From Gonocerus acuteangulatus (taxonomy: Eukaryota; Arthropoda; Insecta; Hemiptera; Coreidae), in assembly GCA_946811695.1 (NCBI GenBank), contig OX328125.1, positions 98,287,210 through 98,351,209 on the forward strand: a DNA stretch of 64,000 nucleotides, read 5' to 3'. The first letter of the stretch is position 1; each line of letters starts with the position of its first letter. This document shows positions 56,591-64,000 of this stretch, piece by piece. Both the position numbers and the translations under genes were made by a program. The notes under the pieces are model-generated. The model searched no databases. It saw nothing but the letters and a program-made list of their open reading frames with translations, and was not told where the DNA came from.

Positions 56591-56985
56591 CAGGGTCCGC
56601 CGATGAAACGGGATCATTAAATAAAGTAATTTTTCGTTGAAAACATTTTTGTTTATTACTTTCTTACAAAGTTTGTAAAGAACAAGAAAAGCCATTAAGG
56701 GTACAATACAAAAAAATTTTCTGAAGAGTACTCCTACAAAATGTCTTCCATTGGAGCTAAGGCATTCCTGTAGCCTCATCTGGAGGTTTAGCATCAACTC
56801 TCGCAGCATATTGACAAGTATTGCAGCAATCTCGTCCACAATTACTTGCTTCAGCACTTGAACGTTCGTTGGTGGATCTGCTTGAAATACTTTTTTTCTT
56901 AGGTATCCCCATAAAAAGAAGTCGCAAGTAGTTAAATTGGGCGAACTTGGCAGGTCAAGTGTTCAGAAAATAATCTTTTTTGCAT
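56590..56985 (-). pseudogene. Tc1/mariner-superfamily (DDE_3 type) transposase C-terminal remnant
   Basis: The minus strand reads LDLPSSPNLTTCDFFLWGYL, RKKVFQADPPTNVQVLKQVI and VDEIAAILVNMLRELMLNLQ, then MRLQECLSSNGRHFVGVLFR. (D)L.SPN.T.CDFFLWGYL..KV is the third-acid region of a common insect transposase family, followed by its usual MRLQ.C...NG.H tail. The active site is already damaged (S/N for PDL) and everything upstream is missing. Confidence 0.6.
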
Positions 56986-56989
56986 TGTA

Positions 56990-58890
56990 CCCTAAATGGA
57001 TAGTCTTGTGCTTTCAACCACTTTGTAAGAAAGTATTAAAAAAAAAAATTGTTCAACAAACAATTACTTTATTTAATCGTCCTGTTTACGACGAAATAAA
57101 ATGAAACAAAGGAATATGAGTTTTTAGAACTGTCATTTTGTGACGTCTCAGGATTGGTCACAGACAATTGACTATCTCTTACATTACGTCATGTCAGGAC
57201 AGACCTACATGTACCTAATATAATAAAGGTTTATCCATAAAACATACTTTCCCATACTGAATACTCAGAATTAATCGTAAATTATCTTACAATATAAAGA
57301 AAGTAGTTTGGCCCTCATTGACCTGACATAAAAATAAATTGAATGAATCAAGTAACACTGGCAGAAATATAATACATTATTGTTCCTATTAGGGACACAA
57401 ACGTATCAAACGATAATTATGGTTGACTTAATTATATCAGACCTTCTTTCAGTGCAAGAGGTGGGGGGAAGAGCGGAAAGAGCTGAGCGCCAAAATCAAA
57501 TCCGCTCTCGCCAGAAACTACGGCATAGATGATGCTCTCGCCAGAAACTATGGCATGGATGATGCCCTCGCCAGAAACTATGGCATGGATAATGCTGTCG
57601 AGCCCTGATAAGTGGAGCGCTGTTGCCACTTCCACAAGCAGGGTTTTGCGCAAAAAGAAGTGGGAGGGGAACAGAATTAGTCCCCCTTAAATATATGGAA
57701 AATATAGCGGGTCCCTGTTAAGGGAAAATACGGTACCCTCTTGAAGATTAACTAAAGCAGCTGTTCCAAGAGGGAATCATACCAGAAATGAGTTTTTTTT
57801 TAGTGAGTGAGAGTCCCAGACACAAGGAGATTTGCATGAGGCAAACCTCCTGGAGGCCTTTTAAGTTTTACCCTCATTGGAAAAGAAAAATGGTTGACTC
57901 AATTAGATTTCTGTCTTTTATAATGTATTCTTCAAAGTGGATGGATAGGAAAAACTATGTTAAATTTCCAAATAGATACAAAATTTCAATAAATAAATGT
58001 CCAAATTTCGCCACAAGGGTCACGCCATGAATATATGACGTTTTTAGGCTTCTTAAGTGGCACCCGAGGTTGCGAAACAGATAGAGCCATTCAAATAAAT
58101 TGACGATTATGTTAATTTTGAATTTTATTTATAGATCTTCTGCCTGCAGAAGAAAGTTCTGGATATATAAAAAATAATAATAGTAATTAATTAGGCAATA
58201 TTTCATTAATTCCAAGGCTTAATATCCGAAGATCACTGCGGGCGAGAAGTCTTATTGTGCATCCAGTTATAGTCTCATGTGAGTTTAAGTTCCTTGACAA
58301 ACTACCAAAAGTCTAAATTCATTTGGAATGTTACTAGTTAATTTTGACGCGATCAAGCAGACGGAATCAGATGAGGTTAAGGTGATCGGATTGAAGCTTT
58401 CTGGTTTCTAATTAGGTTCAACATTTCTTAGATTCAGATCCGGACGTGAAAATTGATGAACAGGATGAAAACCTAAAGTGCTGTATAAAAAAAATATATA
58501 TATTTACATATCTGCACATGGAGAGAGAGAGGTGAGGGAGGAAGGGGGAGGGGGAGGGAGCAGGAGGGGGAGAGAGAGAGAAAATGAAGAACTGCCCCGA
58601 CCCCAATCACTAACCGAGGGAGTTGCACCCACTACAGACGAAGTGATAACAGGCTATTTCCTCTTGCTCTAATCAAGACGTGTAGTCTCACCGATCAGGC
58701 AAGGATAGGTTTCGACGCAATTTTTTTACCTCATATGTTTTAAAGAAATTGTATATTATTGGATATTATCTTGTTAAGATAATTCGTCGTATACAGCAAA
58801 CCTTTTTGCTCAAACCAGGAGATATGATTTTCGAGTGGTGTAAGAAACTACAGACGTAACTTGCTCATCAATTTTTCATCAAAAGGTTTA
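56990..58890. other. unassigned, with short repeats
   Basis: Holds a 30-bp repeat (57506-57600) and a GA/G-rich stretch (58518-58580, AGAGAGAGAGGTGAGGGAGG-like). No gene supported. Confidence 0.45.
57506..57600 (-). repeat. 30-bp tandem repeat, 3 copies
   Basis: CTCTCGCCAGAAACTA.GGCA, then T(A/G)GATGATG, three times. In the minus frame it gives IIHAIVSGE repeated. No gene context. Confidence 0.8.
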
Positions 58891-58904
58891 TTAATAAAGA
58901 AAGT

Positions 58905-59625
58905 GGACATTAAAAGACTAGCTTTGTCCGCTGCAGTAATCCTTAGGGGATTAGACTGGTCCACTGCGGTAACATTTCGACACTAAACTGGGCCTTATTA
59001 CTGCGGTAGTCATTTGGAGGACTGGACTTGTTCTCTGCGGCAGTCCATCGTAGACAACACTGTATCGCTGCGGTAGTCCATCGGGGTCTACACTAGTCAG
59101 TTGCCTAATGTACTCCTTCCAGGATTATACTGGGCCATTGTGTTAGTCCTAAGGGGACTACGTTTTTACCTGGGAAGACCAGACACTGGGCCATTCCCGT
59201 AGTCCGCTGCCGATATTCAGTCGGGTATTAGACTGGTCCACTGCTCAAACCATTTCGGGACAAAACTGGTACTTATTACTGCGGTAATCATTTGGAGCCT
59301 CCTCCCACGGTTGAATACACCCTTCCAAACAATCATTTGGAGGACTGCACATGCTCGGTGAGGTATACCTTCGGAGACTACACTGTTCTGCTGCACAAGT
59401 CCATTGGGGTCTAGACTAGTCAGTTGCGGTAGTCCAACCTGGACCAGACGAGTCTAAAGTACTCCTTCCGGAATTATTCTAAGGGGATTACGTTGTTGCG
59501 TTGCGTCGGTACCTGGAAGACCAGACACTGGGTCATTCTGGAAGACCAGATCCTGCGATATTCAGTCAGGGATTAAGCTGGTCCGCTGCGTCAATCCGTC
59601 TTTTACTCTTCCAGTCTGTCGGAGA
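58905..59625 (+). repeat. degenerate tandem repeat, period about 40-60 bp
   Basis: GCTGCGGTAGTCCATCGGGG-like blocks alternate with GACTAGACTGGTCCACTGCG-like blocks (for example 58961, 59030, 59065, 59240, 59418). Strong divergence, non-coding. Confidence 0.6.
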
Positions 59626-59805
59626 TAAGACTAGACTGATATGCGGATATGGGCAGCTTTCCATTATTCCAGCGATTAAGCAGAGTTTATGCTCCTCCGT
59701 TTGAGCTATTGGGGCTTATATTAAGGACATCGATTTCTAATAGGTTTATTTAAAAATACATTAGAATTATCACTATCTTATGTGTGAATCGCGAAAATTA
59801 GAGGC

Positions 59806-60426
59806 TTAAGGCTCGGACACACAGAACGTAATCCGTATCGCGGCGGACAGCGATATTCGACCGAGGGAGGGAGGCGATCTACTTGTATTACACAGTATAG
59901 CAGCATCATCATCATCATATCCGGCTCAACAACCCCGAGTCTGTGACGCCTCCAAAAGCCTCCGCCGGATGGCTCAGTCCTGTGCAGCAGCTTTACAGTT
60001 CCTAGTTCCCAGCAGGTCTCGTGCATCTGAGTTGACTGCATCTTCCCCTCACACGTTTGGTCTGCCGACTCTCCGATTTCCGAGCATCTTATCAGTATAG
60101 CATCAACCCCGTCAAACTAAGGACGATCTGTCGCAGCGAACTAATCTTTAACGCTTTGCCGGGTGGTATAGTTGTCAAAAATTACAGATTTATCGCGCGA
60201 GGAAACTGAATTATTCATTGAAAAGAAAATGTTTTGAGGTCATGTTGTTTTAATTGAAAAAATATATGAATTCTATGTTGCTTGTTGAATGTATATTCTT
60301 TATTTAAATTAAGAACTGTATTTCTCACAAAGATATCCCATCCCATGTGATGTTCCCTTAGTGCTGACCGCCGCGACGATCCTTGGATCGCTGCCCTTGA
60401 TTCAGATCGCGTTCAGTGTGCCTTTA
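59806..60426. mobile_element. GC-richer TIR element hosting a LINE tail
   Basis: Ends TAAGGCTCGGACACACAGAACG and, complemented, TAAAGGCACACTGAACG are inverted, as are the inner GCGGCGGACAGCGAT and GCGGCGGTCAGCA blocks. No coding of its own. Base composition differs from its surroundings. Confidence 0.5.
59902..60092 (-). pseudogene. RTE/L2-like LINE 3' end inserted with CAGTATAGC duplication
   Basis: CAGTATAGC at 59893-59901 and 60093-60101 flank it. The minus strand reads RMLGNRRVGRPNV, DLLGTRNCKAAAQDRAIRRR and LLEASQTRGC, a typical AQDR..WR.L.EA...RG end of LINE proteins, then a (GAT)n tail. Only 191 bp. Confidence 0.6.
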
Positions 60427-60639
60427 TTCACTAAGATTACACATTTTTGGACAATGTGTCCGCGTTGAATTTTAACGTCATTGTGAAACAATAATTGATC
60501 TAAAGATTACATTTTAGTGTATTGCGTTTTCCTAAGAAGCTCACCCAATATGTGACCTTAGTCCACGCGACCTTCCTATTCGTGCAAACGTCTTGCCACC
60601 TGACAGACCATTCATGGTTTTCCTAGATCAAGGAGGGAA

Positions 60640-60830
60640 GACTATTCAATAAGAGGCGGCGAGAGGACGGTTTGGCGTATGATAATGAAGCCAGGGGGCG
60701 GCATTACGGGTCGCCGACCGAGAGTCGTGTCACGTAGCCGCCTCCGTGCCTCACATCCTAAGCGGCCCCGCCCCTGGGTCGATAGGGACCCGGCATTCTA
60801 GCGACGGTAAAGAGGTGAGCATTGCAACTC
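60640..60830. promoter_or_regulatory. CpG-rich, GC-rich patch with TACGTG site (possible regulatory region)
   Basis: Unlike its AT-rich surroundings it holds many CpGs, a GGGGCGGGGCC box on minus (about 60764-60774) and TACGTG on minus (60736-60731), the core recognised by Trh/Tango-type dimers. AAAGAG|GTGAGC at 60815 is donor-like on plus. It could be a trh promoter or enhancer, an unrelated CpG patch or a GC-rich transposon. Function is inference only. Confidence 0.25.
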
Positions 60831-61407
60831 TAAAACCGACCAAACTACTTCACTCATATAGGTTAAATAGTCACATCGATAACCTGTAGAAATATCTCTG
60901 ATATATTCGTCCAGGAGATGCGTAAAACCCGTTTCTCAAAACAGAATTGGTCCTTTCTGAATGCTTTAACTATATTGAAACGTACAACAGAACGTATGAT
61001 ATTACAAATGTTTTAGTATAATACCAATTTTTAAAGAAGATGTGAATACTAGAAAGAGTCATCATCATACGCTTCTAGAATTCTCAAGGTGAAAATGTTA
61101 AATACAAACTTTCAGTTTTAGCGTTAAAGATATTACTTATTACAAAGCCTCTAAAATAACAAATAAAACCTAAAATTACAATTAAATCGTTGTCTGAGCT
61201 CTATATTAATATTTAGATATAATGGCTTCTTTCTCCTTTCCCACTTCTTCCTGCGATATTTCACTGGATTCATCTCCAGCTTCTTCAGGATTATATGTTT
61301 CATCCCCGGTGGTAGCCAAGGGCATGGCATTTTGTCGATCTGGGCTCCCTATTTACTGCTAGCCTCAGATTCAGCGGACCTAGCAGAGGCTACAGTGGAT
61401 AGGGAGC

Positions 61408-61471
<64 letters not shown>

Positions 61472-62600
61472 CTTTGTTTAAAGCCCTACTGAAATCGTGA
61501 CCCAAAATTTTGACAAATATAACTAATTTTTATACTAATAATAAGTTTTATTAAACTCACGATCGAATCCAGACTCATCTGGGACTATCTCTATAGTCTC
61601 ATAATTATTCGTTTTAAATTTGTAACTGTATAAAATATAAACAATTTTTAAATTATAGTTACAAATATATTTTTTCCCCATATGTTGACCAAAATAGGGA
61701 GAAAAAATATAATAAAAATAGCACAAAATGTGAAGAAGCCAATTTTTAATTGATAAACAAATATTTTAATGGCCACTATGAGATGTGTGAAATAAGTATA
61801 TTTCTGGGCCACTGTCTATCTTCATCTTGTTATAAAATATTAAGAGTGGTGTTGTGTCTTTGTATAGTCATAAAATAGTGTTAGTTTTTCTTAATGTATT
61901 GTCCCCTTAGGAAAGGAACTATTGATAGTGCAAGTCCCATTCTCCGGGCATTAGAATTTTTACATTAGTGTGTTTAAAAATTGAATTTATAAAACGATAT
62001 TTCACTTTGTTAACGTTAAAGTAAAAGAAAAATAATCCGTAAAATAAAATAAATAGTTATAATGTTTATTTAAAAAAAAAATGGCTTTTTGCCATGTAGG
62101 TTTATCCCATAAAGATTTTTAAATATGTAAATTTGGATTATTGATGTAATTTGTTTTCTTTTATGAGTTTTATAATGATTTTGACATTTTTTTTTTTTAC
62201 ATATCTGAAAGCCATTGTGTATTTGTCATCCTCGTCACAGGCACGAAATGGATATTGAAATGAGTCGGATTATGGTTATATTTAGTGTTAGAATGTGATA
62301 AGCTGTGGTTACCACTAGCAACCATACAACAGGAGGGCAGCTTGTGATAGGAGAGGGCTTGATAGGAGGGGGCTGGGCAGGTTTAGTATTACTCAGCGCC
62401 TTAGTTTTAAGCTACTAACGTTTTGTCTGTTTTTCCTTTCATTGTTAGCCAATATAATTAATATCGGCTATTCAATTTTTATTTACTTCTCCATCGTTCA
62501 ATGAAAAGTATTCATTTGATGTCATTTTCTATCAGTAATGTACATTATTTAACATGTGTGTTGGTCGTTAGTTCTTCCAATTTAGACAGCTTTTTTCCCC
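60831..62600. other. unassigned
   Basis: (TA)n at 61410-61467 preceded by a short inverted pair (GGGCTCCCTATTTACTGC at 61345 against GTGGATAGGGAGCCC at 61394). No gene supported. Confidence 0.45.
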
Positions 62601-62620
62601 ATTCGTTTTGAGAGGAAACG

Positions 62621-62697
<77 letters not shown>

Positions 62698-63010
62698 TGT
62701 CCATTTGTGACATTTTATGTTGAAATGGGATTAAAGAGTAGGTATTACTCTTTTCAGTGCTACAGGAGACTAAGTCCTAACTTCATTATTTTGTCACTTT
62801 TAGCAGTTCTGGCTACACATCTGGAAGTCATTCGGATTTGTTTTCAGGGCACAAGAAGCCAAGTCCAAGATGTAACTATTTAATGAACTATATATAAATA
62901 ATGTCAGTGACATTTCAAATTAAGATCAGTGTTCAAGTTCAAATCTTTTTAAGCCTTATGCTGTCCAATATAATTTATATAATTCTCATCTTGGTCTAGT
63001 TGTGCCCTGA

Positions 63011-63052
<42 letters not shown>

Positions 63053-63340
63053 CAGGGTGTCCCGTAAATGTCTAGTCATATTGAAAGGGGTGATAGAGGA
63101 CCCTTAGGGGAACAAAAAATGTTCTATGATGATTTCCCGAATTCTCGCCCATAAGGGAGAAAACGTCGTTTTATTGTTTTATCGAGACAAACGTGGTTTT
63201 TAGAAACATAATCGTTGTAGCTCCGTCCCAGGTGGTACTATTAGAAAGGGAGTGAAACCAATCGAAAGCTGAGTAAATTTACTATAAGACTAGTTGGGAG
63301 TAAACGTAAAAATGAATGAATGTAAGTATGTATATCTTAC
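63053..63340. mobile_element. ACAGGGTG-type terminus, probably partial
   Basis: ACAGGGTGTCCCGTAAATG directly after TATAT. The start is the same as the elements at 15723 and 37272. I found no matching inverted end before the window ends. Confidence 0.35.
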
Positions 63341-64000
63341 AAAAAGAAGGCAATTCTAAATTTCCTGGCATTTTATTGATATTTCTTTCCAGCGTTACTC
63401 CTCAATGGGCAGGATCTGAGATTTCCGGGTTTCAGAAAAACTTCCTCATTTAACCAGCTTTCCATTCATGTATCACAACCCTGTGTTATTGAAGTGTTTG
63501 AAAGGTTTAAGTACAAAAGTTTAAAAAAAAACATGGACCTGTGAAAAGAAAATTATATTTTTTTCTTCAGTTTATTCAAAAAGCTGAAGGGAAATATTTA
63601 TTTTTATAAATGTTTACATAAATATTAAGTAAATGTTTACTTAAAACAATAAAAAAAAATACTTCCACGAATATAAAAAAAAACCCCTAAAACAGTAAAT
63701 AAATAAAATACACATTTATTTTGAATTTGTTAATTCAGGTAACTAATACTGGGTCCAGGAGGCGGCCATTAAGGAACCCCAACCATATATTAACCTCAAA
63801 AATTATTATTTTTACCTAGATCACGCATTTGAACACATTTTTACAGGACTATGTACATATCATTTATGAGGGATAGCATTTTTAATTACCACAACAAAAA
63901 CGCATGGGCTCAGAATCCCAGTGAGTTTCACAAGCGTAGCCATCAGTATTAATTTAAGGTAAAGCATTTGTTTTCTAAATATAAGTACCTGTAAAAATGT
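63341..64000. other. unassigned AT-rich end of window
   Basis: No gene, RNA or element ends recognised. Confidence 0.5.

Noticed and set aside
58418..58672. Frames over the GA-rich stretch
   Set aside because: Low-complexity purine tract without coding signal.

Overview
This is an AT-rich, repeat-dense animal (arthropod) nuclear DNA window with two supported host genes, both on the minus strand. Arthropod origin is inferred from the trachealess-type bHLH-PAS gene and the mixture of mariner, Penelope-like, R1-like LINE, Merlin and piggyBac-like elements. I cannot fix the species; a hemipteran or a crustacean would both fit.

Host genes. (1) A compact gene at 16829-20286 (minus) encodes a homolog of AIRIM (human C1orf109), a ribosome-maturation factor. 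Three exons are clear, the terminal exon is probable and one extra exon-like block (18213-18325) is unresolved. (2) The 3' half of a trachealess (trh) ortholog, the arthropod counterpart of NPAS1/NPAS3, occupies 26371-48769 (minus). Eight exons join in perfect phase into a 660-residue C-terminal part: second half of PAS-A, complete PAS-B, and a long Ser/Pro-rich C-terminal region. The bHLH and first PAS-A exons were not found and probably lie beyond 64000, so 48770-64000 is probably intron.

Layout. 1-1.4 kb: Penelope-like element (PLE) with a GIY-YIG domain remnant and inverted terminal repeats. 1.8-2.3 kb: palindromic cryptic simple repeat. 5.6-8.4 kb: roughly 90-bp satellite invaded by a deleted mariner and a second PLE family. 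9.2-13.4 kb: PLE copy whose (TA)n tract carries an R1-like LINE with endonuclease, RT and RNase H, broken by one visible frameshift. 13.4-18.8 kb: several TTAA-flanked piggyBac-like elements. 16.8-20.3 kb: AIRIM. 21.4-22.0 kb: tandem repeat. 22.5-23.6 kb: tRNA-derived SINEs. 26.4-48.8 kb: trh exons among Merlin elements, SINEs (tRNA- and 5S-derived), a 15-bp minisatellite, a PLE terminal-repeat palindrome, a tandem array of one repeat family and an intact 1.29-kb mariner. 48.8-64 kb: mostly unassigned DNA with transposase and LINE remnants, degenerate minisatellites and (TA)n tracts.

The most interesting signal beyond the genes is RNA-like. The terminal repeats of two PLE families contain type-I-like hammerhead ribozyme motifs (CUGANGA, stem II, GAAA, NUH) with pairing outer stems. 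Individual copies carry different lesions. One insertion consists only of two such repeats head to head, flanked by a 16-bp target duplication. The two host genes are not obviously functionally linked, and most of the window is transposon sediment around trh introns.
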